Assembly: GCA_963169815.1 (NCBI GenBank) | Contig: CAUJDC010000057.1 | Location: 1-37,248 of the forward strand | Source of the DNA: Patescibacteria group bacterium | Lineage (GTDB): Bacteria; Patescibacteriota; Gracilibacteria; UBA1369 | Direction: 5' to 3' | Length of the DNA stretch: 37,248 bases | In this document: piece after piece, positions 27,712-35,570 of the stretch | How the letters are laid out: each line of letters begins with the position of its first letter | How positions within the stretch are numbered: position 1 is the stretch's first letter | Position numbers and translations under genes: made by a program | The notes under the pieces: model-generated | Databases searched by the model: none | The model's input: the letters and a program-made list of their open reading frames with translations, nothing else | Told to the model about the DNA's origin: nothing

Positions 27712-30006
27712 ATGAGCACTCCTCAGACATTTAAAATCAAAGGCATGCACTGTGCTTCATGCGCTGGCATTATCGAAAAAACTTTTAAAAAACAGAAAGG
27801 TGTAGAGTCAGCTGAGGCTAATTACGGGACTGAATCGGTCAAAGTTTCTTTTGACTCTGAAAAAATTACTCCCGAATACCTTTCTAAAACGATAGAACCC
27901 TTGGGCTATTCTCTTATGATGCCAACCGCGGAAGAAATGTACATGTCACCAGACGAACACGCCGCGCATCTTGGCTTAAACCAATCCAAAAAAGAAAAAC
28001 TAGCAGAGATTGCCGACATGAAAGCAAAGGTGGTTTCCGCAATACCTCTCGCTATTTTTGCGATATTTGTAATGACTTGGGATATTTTAGCTCAATATAA
28101 AGTCATCCCCAGAATGCCCTTTGTATGGGCTGAGCTTTTTGATCATATTCTCCCAGTCGCCGCGACCTATATTTTGGTTGTGGTTGGCAGACCTTATTTA
28201 CTTGGAGTATATCGTTTTATCAGATACGGCAAGGCCAACATGGATACCCTCATTGGGATCGGTACTTCAGTAGCTTTTTTATACAGCCTACTTTTGTCAG
28301 CACTGGAGACTCAGCTCCGACCCTATTTGAATGTTGAACATAATTATTATGACGTTACAATTGTTGTCATCACCTTTATCGCGTTCGGCAAATATCTTGA
28401 GGCGCGATCAAAATTAAAAACAGGAGATGCCATCGAAAAACTTCTCAATCTTCAAGCGAAAACTGCTTTGGTGATTCGAGGCGGTAAAGAGATAGAAATA
28501 CCGATTGGGCAAGTACTTCATGGTGAAATAATCATCGTTAAGCCTGCTGGAAAAATCCCTGTCGACGGTACGCTTGTTGAAGGTTCATCCTACATTGACG
28601 AATCCATGGTAACGGGTGAACCCATGCCTGTGAAAAAAAATATCGGAGATGCTGTTGTCGCAGGAACGATCAATACGACGGGCGTATTCACGTTTAAAGC
28701 AACCAAAGTTGGCTCAGAAACATTACTAGCACAAATTATTAAAATGGTTGAGGAGGCACAAGGAAGCAAGGCTCCTATTCAGGCGCTTGCTGATAAAATT
28801 TCTTCCGTTTTTGTGCCCATCGTACTAGTTCTCGCTGTACTCGCGCTCGATGCGTGGCTTCTTATCGGCACCCCTTCTCTGGGATTTTCTCAGGCACTTT
28901 CTTACGGTCTCGTCTCTTTCGTTGGTATTCTCGTGATCGCCTGTCCTTGCGCACTGGGACTTGCAACGCCTACGGCAATTATTGTTGGTGTGGGTAAAGG
29001 TGCACGGGAAGGAATCTTGGTGAAGGACGCCGCAACACTTGAAAAATTGCACAAAGTGAACGTGGTCGTGGTTGACAAAACGGGAACTATCACCCGCGGA
29101 AAACCTGAACTCGTTTCAATTAAAAATTTGTCAGACAAAACAGATCAGAAAATCCTCTCCATCCTCGCAACGCTGGAGAATAAATCAGAACATCCTATTG
29201 CTCATGCAATTGTAACATCCGCCAAAAAAAAGAAAATTGCGTTTAAAACCCTCAATGACTTTGAGGCTGTTAAAGGCAAGGGTATTCGAGGAATGATCGA
29301 TGGTGTCGAATACTTTGCGGGCAATCTAAAATTGATGAACGCCCTCAAACTATCCCTCAAGGCACAGGCTATTGAAAAAGAAACAGCTGAAGGAAAGACT
29401 CCCGTAATCCTTGCTACCAAAGATCAAATTCTTGGCCTCTTCATGGTCGCCGATGCCATTAAACCTGAAGCAGTTCAGGCAGTGAAAAATCTGCATAAAC
29501 TGGGTATAAAAACCGTGATGCTCACGGGAGATAACAAGAACACGGCTCGTTTTATTGCCGATCAGGTTGGTATTGATGAAATTGTTGCGGAAGTTTTGCC
29601 AGCGGACAAATTGGCAAAGATACGTAATCTTCAGAAAAATGGGCATGTCGTGGCAATGGCTGGTGATGGCGTGAATGACGCGCCAGCATTGGCTCAAGCT
29701 GATGTTGGGATTGCCATGGCTACCGGAACAGACGTTGCCATTGAAAGTGCAGGCATGACGCTGCTCCACGGCGATATTTCCAAATTAGTAAAAGCCATTC
29801 GTCTTTCAAAACTCACCATGCGAGGCATCAAGCAGAATCTGTTCTGGGCATTTATCTACAACATCGTTGGTATACCTCTGGCTGGCGGGATATTCTACCC
29901 ATTCTTCGGATGGCTTCTCTCTCCCGTATTCGCTGGATTTGCAATGGCCATGTCGAGCGTATCCGTGGTCGTCAACTCACTCCGTTTAAAGATGAAGAAA
30001 CTGTAA
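27712..30006 (+). CDS. copA: Cu(I)-translocating P1B-type ATPase
   Basis: The protein has 764 aa. One N-terminal HMA domain (FKIKGMHCASCAGIIEKTF, C-A-S-C) precedes eight membrane helices. The transport motif CPCALGLATPTA lies in TM6, DKTGTITRG carries the phosphorylated Asp, TGEPMPVKK is the actuator loop, SEHPIAHAI the HP motif of the nucleotide domain and GDGVNDAPAL the hinge. The C-terminal helices contain NLFWAFIYN and MAMSSVSVVVNSLRL, matching the Cu(I) type (P1B-1). It pumps Cu(I) out of the cytoplasm. It follows csoR by 2 nt and leads the rest of the operon. Confidence 0.96.
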   Translation: MSTPQTFKIKGMHCASCAGIIEKTFKKQKGVESAEANYGTESVKVSFDSEKITPEYLSKTIEPLGYSLMMPTAEEMYMSPDEHAAHLGLNQSKKEKLAEIADMKAKVVSAIPLAIFAIFVMTWDILAQYKVIPRMPFVWAELFDHILPVAATYILVVVGRPYLLGVYRFIRYGKANMDTLIGIGTSVAFLYSLLLSALETQLRPYLNVEHNYYDVTIVVITFIAFGKYLEARSKLKTGDAIEKLLNLQAKTALVIRGGKEIEIPIGQVLHGEIIIVKPAGKIPVDGTLVEGSSYIDESMVTGEPMPVKKNIGDAVVAGTINTTGVFTFKATKVGSETLLAQIIKMVEEAQGSKAPIQALADKISSVFVPIVLVLAVLALDAWLLIGTPSLGFSQALSYGLVSFVGILVIACPCALGLATPTAIIVGVGKGAREGILVKDAATLEKLHKVNVVVVDKTGTITRGKPELVSIKNLSDKTDQKILSILATLENKSEHPIAHAIVTSAKKKKIAFKTLNDFEAVKGKGIRGMIDGVEYFAGNLKLMNALKLSLKAQAIEKETAEGKTPVILATKDQILGLFMVADAIKPEAVQAVKNLHKLGIKTVMLTGDNKNTARFIADQVGIDEIVAEVLPADKLAKIRNLQKNGHVVAMAGDGVNDAPALAQADVGIAMATGTDVAIESAGMTLLHGDISKLVKAIRLSKLTMRGIKQNLFWAFIYNIVGIPLAGGIFYPFFGWLLSPVFAGFAMAMSSVSVVVNSLRLKMKKL

Positions 30007-30032
30007 TCACGTTTAGTTAATAACTTAAAGTT

Positions 30033-31169
30033 ATGAACAAAAAATATCTAATCCCCATCATCGCGTTAGCGCTCTCGCCCATACTCATATCGCTTTTCTT
30101 AATCAATACGGAGGAAAAAAGCGCTTCAAACACCAGCATTGAGGAAAAAGTATATGTTGCGCTCGAAGCCGAAGGCCGGGTGGGAGTGATTGATGCACAA
30201 ACTAGAAAAGTTATCCGTTCTATTGATCTGTCTGAAGTGCAAAATAATACTTTTGTGAGATATTCCGCCCACAATGTTCAAGTTTCTCCCGATGGGAAGA
30301 AAGTATTAGTCACCGCAAACGTTGATCGTGGTGCCATGATGGAAAAAAAGCATGAAGGAATAGAAGATATTACAGACGGATTAATGGATAAGATTTTCGT
30401 TATCGATCCCACTACTGATCTTATAACAGGATCAATTGCGATCGACGTTGATACCCATCTGGCACACATTGTTGTGAATTCAAATGGAAGTATTGCCTAC
30501 GTCACTCTTCAGGAAAAAGGACAACTATACGCCGTTAATCTTAATACCAATGAAGTAGTTTCGACCTTTGATTTTGGTAAGGAAAGCGAACCACATGGTC
30601 TCCGATTACTTCCTGACAATTCCAAAGTATTTGTTGCTCTAATTGGGAAGAAAGCAATGGCGAGTGTTGATACCAAGACAGGAGAAATCAAATATTACCC
30701 TCTCTCAGGTGCAACTGTGCAAACGGCGGTAACTGCTGATGGCCAGTATGTCTTTGCCAGTGTGTATGACACAAAAAAGGTTGCATGGCTTCATCTGGCC
30801 TCAAACACGCAAGGATATATTGACTTACCTGTAGAGGATGCCAAAGGCTCTGTGCAGCTGTACGCTACCCCTGATTCGAAATATCTGTATGTAGTCAATC
30901 AGGGATACTATTTTGACCAGCCAACGGGAGAGACCGTATACCGAATTAATATAAGCGCAAAGACTGTCGATCAAACCATTGTTGCGGGAAGTGCGCCACA
31001 TGGTGTTGTAGTTAATAAGGCAGGTACATTCGTATATGTCACGAATCTTTTGAGCAAAGATGTTTCTGTTATTGATACGAGTACGAACAAAGAAGTCTCT
31101 CGCATAACAGTGGGTGAAATGCCCAATGGTATCAGCGTCTGGAACAAAAAACTTGGTGGCACTCCTTAA
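30033..31169 (+). CDS. Membrane-anchored YVTN/cytochrome-D1-like beta-propeller
   Basis: The protein has 378 aa. An N-terminal membrane anchor or signal (IPIIALALSPILISLFLI) precedes a propeller of about seven blades built from repeats such as VYVALEAEGRVGVIDAQTRKVIRSI, AYVTLQEKGQLYAVNLNTNEVVS and FVYVTNLLSKDVSVIDTSTNKEVSRI (the YVTN signature). Such proteins are surface or periplasmic, often scaffolds or binding proteins; relatives occur near copper and nitrite genes. There is no heme-binding motif. Histidines at AHNV, THLAH, PHG and APHG recur in blades and might bind a metal. It follows copA by 26 nt and lies in the same operon. Confidence 0.8.
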   Translation: MNKKYLIPIIALALSPILISLFLINTEEKSASNTSIEEKVYVALEAEGRVGVIDAQTRKVIRSIDLSEVQNNTFVRYSAHNVQVSPDGKKVLVTANVDRGAMMEKKHEGIEDITDGLMDKIFVIDPTTDLITGSIAIDVDTHLAHIVVNSNGSIAYVTLQEKGQLYAVNLNTNEVVSTFDFGKESEPHGLRLLPDNSKVFVALIGKKAMASVDTKTGEIKYYPLSGATVQTAVTADGQYVFASVYDTKKVAWLHLASNTQGYIDLPVEDAKGSVQLYATPDSKYLYVVNQGYYFDQPTGETVYRINISAKTVDQTIVAGSAPHGVVVNKAGTFVYVTNLLSKDVSVIDTSTNKEVSRITVGEMPNGISVWNKKLGGTP

Positions 31170-31181
31170 TTTATAACAGCT

Positions 31182-32192
31182 ATGAAAAAACATTCTTTCT
31201 ACGTTACAGGCACTCACTGCAACTCCTGCAAAATTCTCATTGAAGAGACCATTATTGAGCATGACGAGGTTTCAAATGTACAAGTACACTTGCACAAAGA
31301 AATGGTCGAGATCGAAGGAAACTTTTCAATGAATCCAGAGGAGCTTATTAGCGCTTTAAATCCGCTTTTAGAACCGTACAAATACACGCTCTCACTTAAG
31401 AAAGAAAAGCAAAAGAGAGATTTCAAGTCGCTCTTGACGGCCATACCCATTGGATTGATGGTATTGGCATTATTTTTTCTCCTTCAAAAATCAGGAATTA
31501 TCAATTTTGGATTCGAAGGAGGTATAACTCCGTGGACAGCACTCATGATCGGGTTGATCGCATCTGTTTCGACCTGTCTTGCCGTAGTTGGAGGGCTCAT
31601 CTTTTCGCTCTCCGCACAGGTTTCCAAAAATATTTCAACTTTCAGGCCATTTGCTTTTTTCCATGTCGGACGTCTCGTGAGTTTCATGGTACTCGGAGGG
31701 GTACTCGGAATGGTTGGCAGTGCTCTTGCCATAAATACTACAATTACTGCAATTTTTGGGCTGATCGCCGCCTTGGTCATGATTATTTTGGGAATAAATC
31801 TCCTCGATTTATTCCAGCTCACCAAAAGCCTCCAACTCGCATTGCCCAAAGGGCTATTTGCAAAAGTATCGAAAATAAAAAACGGATTTTGGGCACCATT
31901 TATCGTCGGGGCTGTAACATTCTTTTTACCATGTGGCTTTACGCAATCCATGCAGATTGCTTCGCTCTCAAGCGGCTCCTGGCTGCAAGGAACCATTATC
32001 ATGACGATGTTTGCCCTTGGAACTTTACCGATGCTGGTGCTGCTATCGTTCAGTTCATTTAAATTCGCCCACACCAAGTACGCCTCCGTTTTCTTTAAAG
32101 CCGCTGGCATTATTGTTATCGGTCTAGGAATTTTTGCCTTTCTTGCGGGACTTGCGGGACTGGGCATTATCAGACCTTTATTTAATATCTAA
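31182..32192 (+). CDS. HMA domain fused to TauE/SafE-DsbD-like membrane protein
   Basis: The protein has 336 aa. Residues 1-70 form an HMA copper-chaperone-like domain (FYVTGTHCNSCKILIEETI, C-x-x-C). A polytopic membrane region of about six helices follows, of the cytochrome-c-biogenesis/DsbD-like 'sulfite exporter TauE/SafE' type, with LMIGLIASVSTCLAVVGG and FFLPCGFTQSMQIASL, whose cysteines align with the DsbD/CcdA redox pair. The family delivers electrons or metals across the membrane. With the neighbouring cupredoxin it is a frequent copper-handling pair. It starts 12 nt after the propeller gene and ends 4 nt before the cupredoxin. Confidence 0.85.
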   Translation: MKKHSFYVTGTHCNSCKILIEETIIEHDEVSNVQVHLHKEMVEIEGNFSMNPEELISALNPLLEPYKYTLSLKKEKQKRDFKSLLTAIPIGLMVLALFFLLQKSGIINFGFEGGITPWTALMIGLIASVSTCLAVVGGLIFSLSAQVSKNISTFRPFAFFHVGRLVSFMVLGGVLGMVGSALAINTTITAIFGLIAALVMIILGINLLDLFQLTKSLQLALPKGLFAKVSKIKNGFWAPFIVGAVTFFLPCGFTQSMQIASLSSGSWLQGTIIMTMFALGTLPMLVLLSFSSFKFAHTKYASVFFKAAGIIVIGLGIFAFLAGLAGLGIIRPLFNI

Positions 32193-32196
32193 TATT

Positions 32197-32583
32197 ATGA
32201 AAAAAATCTTCATCACACTAAGCATCGTCCTCAGTTTGGGACTCATCTGGGTAGCACTCAGTATGAACAGCGAGCCAGCCACACAAGGCTTGGATGTCGT
32301 AAGGATAGAAAATAACACGCAGTATATTCGAATTTTGGCTCGTGGCGGTTATTCCCCAAAGCAGATTAATGCGACAGCAAATATGCCTACCGTCCTAGAG
32401 ATAGAAACAAAGGGAACATATGATTGTTCAGCGGCATTAACCATTCCCAAGCTTGGTTACAGCCAGTTTTTGCCACCTTCAGGGGTGACAAAAGTAGAGG
32501 TGCCGAAAAATCAGACTAGTGATTCTCTTGATCTTACCTGCAGTATGGGAATGTATAATTCAGTCATCAACTTCAATTCTTAA
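32197..32583 (+). CDS. Membrane-anchored cupredoxin-like protein
   Basis: The ORF track starts at 32134 in the previous gene; the ATG at 32197 is correct, giving 128 aa beginning with a signal or anchor (KKIFITLSIVLSLGLIWVALSM). The extracytoplasmic part (about 35-128) is a small cupredoxin of the EfeO/CopC-like class: ILARGGYSPKQINATANMPTVLEIETKGTYDCS and the end DLTCSMGMYNSVINF, where C-S-M-G-M resembles a copper site. The usual histidine is replaced by the first Cys (YDCS), so the ligands may be Cys, Cys and Met. It presumably takes copper from the HMA-TauE protein encoded just upstream. Confidence 0.78.
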   Translation: MKKIFITLSIVLSLGLIWVALSMNSEPATQGLDVVRIENNTQYIRILARGGYSPKQINATANMPTVLEIETKGTYDCSAALTIPKLGYSQFLPPSGVTKVEVPKNQTSDSLDLTCSMGMYNSVINFNS

Positions 32584-32655
32584 TCCACATAACTATAAAA
32601 AAACTCTCATATCTGACCTCGTTAATAAAATTAATCTATAACCTAACCCCAAAAT

Positions 32656-33114
32656 ATGACCAAATTTCAAAAAATATCGTGGTTCCTCCTTCGCATCACG
32701 ATGGGATGGATGTTTTTTTATGCAGGAATCACGAAAGTTATTAATCCAGCATGGTCTGCTGAAGGATTTTTAAGGGAAGCGAAGACACTTCCTGAATTCT
32801 ATGAGTGGTTAGCAAGTCCCAGCGTGCTCCCTGTGGTGAACTTTTTGAATGAGTGGGGGCTCACTTTATTGGGCGTATCACTTATGTTGGGTATCATGCT
32901 TCGAGTATCAACAACGCTTGGCGCAGTCCTCATGTTTTTGTACTACTTAGTTGCTCTCGACTTCCCATATCCTAATACGCACGCATTCATCGTGGATGAA
33001 CATATTATTTACATCGCCGCTTTATTATCTTTGAGCGCGGTCAAAGCTGGCCGTATCTGGGGCTTGGAGACTTGGTGCTCTAAACTTCCCATTTGCGTAC
33101 GCTATCTCAAATAA
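32656..33114 (+). CDS. DoxX-family membrane protein
   Basis: The protein has 152 aa with four hydrophobic helices. The DoxX start FLLRITMGWMFFYAGITKVINPAW is diagnostic, followed by FLNEWGLTLLGVSLMLGIMLRVST, TLGAVLMFLYYLVALDF and HIIYIAALLSLSAVKAGRIWG. DoxX proteins are small quinone- or thiol-oxidation-linked membrane proteins. It is the last gene of the copper island, 72 nt after the cupredoxin, and is followed by a clear terminator. The TATAAC at 32638-32643 could give it an internal promoter, without an obvious -35. Confidence 0.87.
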   Translation: MTKFQKISWFLLRITMGWMFFYAGITKVINPAWSAEGFLREAKTLPEFYEWLASPSVLPVVNFLNEWGLTLLGVSLMLGIMLRVSTTLGAVLMFLYYLVALDFPYPNTHAFIVDEHIIYIAALLSLSAVKAGRIWGLETWCSKLPICVRYLK

Positions 33115-33156
33115 CGCTTTTTCAGAACTTCTGCGGTAAAGTAAACATGCGCGTCT

Positions 33157-33190
33157 AAAAACCTCTGCTTCAAAACAGGGGTTTTTCTTT
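33157..33190 (+). terminator. Terminator ending the copper island
   Basis: AAAAACCTCTG-cttcaaaa-CAGGGGTTTTT (one T-G wobble) followed by TTTTTCTTTT, 43 nt after the DoxX stop. It closes the csoR-copA-...-DoxX transcript. Confidence 0.85.
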
Positions 33191-33548
33191 TACTGATTTT
33201 CAAGCCCTCTAAAAACAATAAATCTCAATCATATTACACCATTGGCAACCTAATCAAGCCAAAATGTTTTTCTAATAAGAAATACCGCCACTTCAAGTAA
33301 CATATCTTCAGATATTTGACTTTAAAGCAAATTTCACGCAAAAAAAACAATACGTCCTACACAAATTCATATACTGTATAACTAAAATAAAAAAGTCAAC
33401 TAACATCCTAATCAATAAAATCACGCCCCTTGACGGAAAAGAGGATTATTGAATTTAGGCAGTTTTACAAATCTTCAAACTCTGATTAAATAGACAATTG
33501 ACAAATATTATTTTCAATTGCGAAGCATCAAACAACTTCAAAAAAGTT

Positions 33549-33577
33549 TTGCACAAAGTACCAACAATAACTATAAC
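33549..33577 (+). promoter_or_regulatory. Promoter upstream of the helical-repeat gene
   Basis: TTGCAC (33549-33554), exactly 17 nt, TATAAC (33572-33577). The start near 33585 gives an untranslated leader of about 90 nt. The rest of 33191-33548 is strongly AT-rich and shows no gene; ATATCT-tc-AGATAT (33302-33315) is a small palindrome. Confidence 0.6.
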
Positions 33578-33673
33578 ACAAACGACCTAAAAATTAAATG
33601 AGTATTTCTTTACTATACATATAAGAGTATTAAAATAAGGGTAAATTTTTACAAAAATATTCAAAAATATTAA

Positions 33674-35215
33674 ATGGCAATCTCCAAAAAGGACAATCTG
33701 CATCAACTCATTAAAGCTATGAGCAAAACTGAAAAGAAGTATTTTAGAAATTTTCTCAAAAATTCTACTCAACCAAAACTCTATTTACAACTCTTCAATC
33801 ATTTAGAGAAACAGTCAAAGCACGACAAAAATGAAATCAAGAAAGCTTTTGACACCAAGACAAATGAATTGCCTGTTATTAAAACCTACCTCGCCAAAAC
33901 TTTACTAAAATCTCTTACCAATTTTCATCGAGAAAATTCACTTTTTGACAAAATACATCAAAAATTTTCTGAGATAAATATACTTTTACAAAAAGAACTT
34001 TTCGACTTGGCAGAATTTGAAATTGATAAGTTAGTATCACTTTGTCAAAAAAAATCCTATCAGCACGAATTACTCCAGGCATTGGAATTTAAAAAGCGCT
34101 TCCTACTTCAAAAGTTTGGTCCAGCTTCAGAAATTTCCAAAAAAGCCTTCCTCCAAGCCATCGAACAGCAAAATGCCTTACTTGGGAAGATTTACAATCT
34201 GCATCAGTATCAAGAACTTCAGGCCAGCTTTTATGAGCATTTCCACCAAACAACCGGCATAAACACCACAGTTTATACCAATTTAAATAAAAACCCCTTA
34301 CTCGCCGATGAAAAGGCAGCCGAAAGTCTTTCTGCCCAGATATTGCAGGCCGAATTACTATATAGTCTGCATATTTTTAAGGATAAAAATTATCGTGAAG
34401 CTGATCAGGTATTACAAAAAATACTTCGCCAAATTGAGCGCGAACCAGATTTTATCCGTGAAAATCCCCTTACCTACCTCAACTTACTGAATAAAGCTGT
34501 TGAATTGCAGCTACATCTCAAACATTTCACGGAAATCCCTTTAACCATTGAGAAAATTCGCCAAACTCCTGAAAATTTTCAATTGGATATTTGGCAACCA
34601 GCCATTGTCCGCCCAATGATGGAAGCTTCTGCTCTGGAATTACAGCTTTATATCTCTACTCATGACACCGCTCATGCCGATTTGCTCATCGAAAAGCTCG
34701 ATCAGAAGTTCAAAACTCTCAACTCCGCCGCGCTCAAACAATGGCCTGTGATACTGAATGCCCAAATTGCTGAATATTATCTGGAAATTGGCGAACTTTC
34801 CAAAGCTATTCAGCGCATCAAGAAAATCAAAACCGCCGAATCAGCCGATCGTGAAAAAGACACTTTATTGCAAACTATCCTTTTGGAAATAGTGCTAAAT
34901 CTCAAGCAAAAGAACTTCTTCCAACTCAAAGCATCTCTGCAAGATTTGCGCAATTATTATCAAAAACATCGCAAGCCAACCCGTTTGGAAAAACATTTCC
35001 TCAAAGCCCTCAGCGACTTCCCGACGCTGCTACTACAACCTCGCAAACATCGCCAATTACAGCGCCGTTTAACTGAACTCAATCAATCTTTCCAAAAAGC
35101 TACTGACGAATCCAAAGCCCGCTATTCCGCTAAGCATGGAGATTTACAAAAGCAGCAGCAGATTTTGAATTTAATCAATCAGGAAGCCATGTTATATTTT
35201 GGCTTAGAAAAATAA
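33674..35215 (+). CDS. Alpha-helical repeat protein of unknown function, 513 aa
   Basis: The protein is almost entirely helical and highly charged, rich in Lys, Leu, Gln, Glu and Phe. The start LHQLIKAMSKTEKKYFRNFL matches a family common in Bacteroidetes whose members begin with a (L/I)IKSMSKSEK(R/K)YF(K) helix and continue with TPR-like repeats. Repeated helix pairs such as LQALEFKKRFLLQKF, ILQAELLYSLHIFKDKNYREADQVLQ and WPVILNAQIAEYYLEIGELSKAIQRIKKIK resemble TPR units. No signal or membrane segment. The function is unknown; a scaffold is likely. It has its own promoter. Confidence 0.8.
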   Translation: MAISKKDNLHQLIKAMSKTEKKYFRNFLKNSTQPKLYLQLFNHLEKQSKHDKNEIKKAFDTKTNELPVIKTYLAKTLLKSLTNFHRENSLFDKIHQKFSEINILLQKELFDLAEFEIDKLVSLCQKKSYQHELLQALEFKKRFLLQKFGPASEISKKAFLQAIEQQNALLGKIYNLHQYQELQASFYEHFHQTTGINTTVYTNLNKNPLLADEKAAESLSAQILQAELLYSLHIFKDKNYREADQVLQKILRQIEREPDFIRENPLTYLNLLNKAVELQLHLKHFTEIPLTIEKIRQTPENFQLDIWQPAIVRPMMEASALELQLYISTHDTAHADLLIEKLDQKFKTLNSAALKQWPVILNAQIAEYYLEIGELSKAIQRIKKIKTAESADREKDTLLQTILLEIVLNLKQKNFFQLKASLQDLRNYYQKHRKPTRLEKHFLKALSDFPTLLLQPRKHRQLQRRLTELNQSFQKATDESKARYSAKHGDLQKQQQILNLINQEAMLYFGLEK

Positions 35216-35223
35216 AAAGCACC

Positions 35224-35286
35224 ATGGCTAAAACAGGCGAACGTTACTGCATCAACTCCTGCTCACTGGCTTTTAAGAAAAATTAA
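35224..35286 (+). CDS. Possible 20-aa peptide ORF
   Basis: ATG 35224 to TAA 35284-35286, 8 nt after the helical-repeat gene, overlapping the 3' end of ogt by 14 bp. It encodes MAKTGERYCINSCSLAFKKN, whose MAKTGER start recalls small zinc-ribbon-type (YjzC-like) proteins, with two cysteines, but it is cut short. It may be a remnant. Confidence 0.22.
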   Translation: MAKTGERYCINSCSLAFKKN

Positions 35287-35566
35287 TCCCCTCTTCTCTC
35301 AGCAAATCTTTCTTCATCTTTAATCCAAGCGCAAAACCACCCAAGCCACCATCTTTTCTAATTACCCTATGACAAGGGATTTTTACTGGAAAAGGGTTTC
35401 TGCCAATAGCACTAGCTACAGCACGTACAGCACGAGGATATCCTGCCATCTCTGCTACTTCAGCATAATTTCTAGTCTGACCTTTAGGAATGTTTAACAA
35501 GGCTTTCCAAACAGCCTTTTCCAATTTTGAAGGCTCTTTCTCAAATTTAAATTCTTCGAATTTCAT
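35273..35566 (-). CDS. ogt: O6-alkylguanine-DNA alkyltransferase, C-terminal domain only (Ogt/MGMT)
   Basis: The ORF track starts at 35596, inside the upstream gene; the ATG at 35566 (MKFEEFKFEKEPSKLEKAV) begins 5 nt after that gene's stop and is preferred, giving 97 aa. The active-site helix and strand are intact: KGQTRNYAEVAEMAGYPRAVRAVASAIGRNPFPVKIPCHRVIRKDGGLGGF, with the acceptor Cys in PCHRV and the Arg finger upstream. The N-terminal domain of full-length Ada/Ogt is missing, so this is a minimal alkyltransferase. The intact PCHR separates it from alkyltransferase-like ATL proteins. It removes O6-methylguanine stoichiometrically. Confidence 0.88.
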   Translation of the reverse strand: MKFEEFKFEKEPSKLEKAVWKALLNIPKGQTRNYAEVAEMAGYPRAVRAVASAIGRNPFPVKIPCHRVIRKDGGLGGFALGLKMKKDLLREEGINFS

Positions 35567-35570
35567 AGAT

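Noticed and set aside
31532-32062. 176-aa plus-strand ORF within the HMA-TauE gene
   Set aside because: Shadow of the 336-aa gene; rich in Arg, Cys and His, no motif.
31484-32167. 227-aa minus-strand ORF over the HMA-TauE gene
   Set aside because: Antisense shadow with Pro/Ser/Thr-rich composition.
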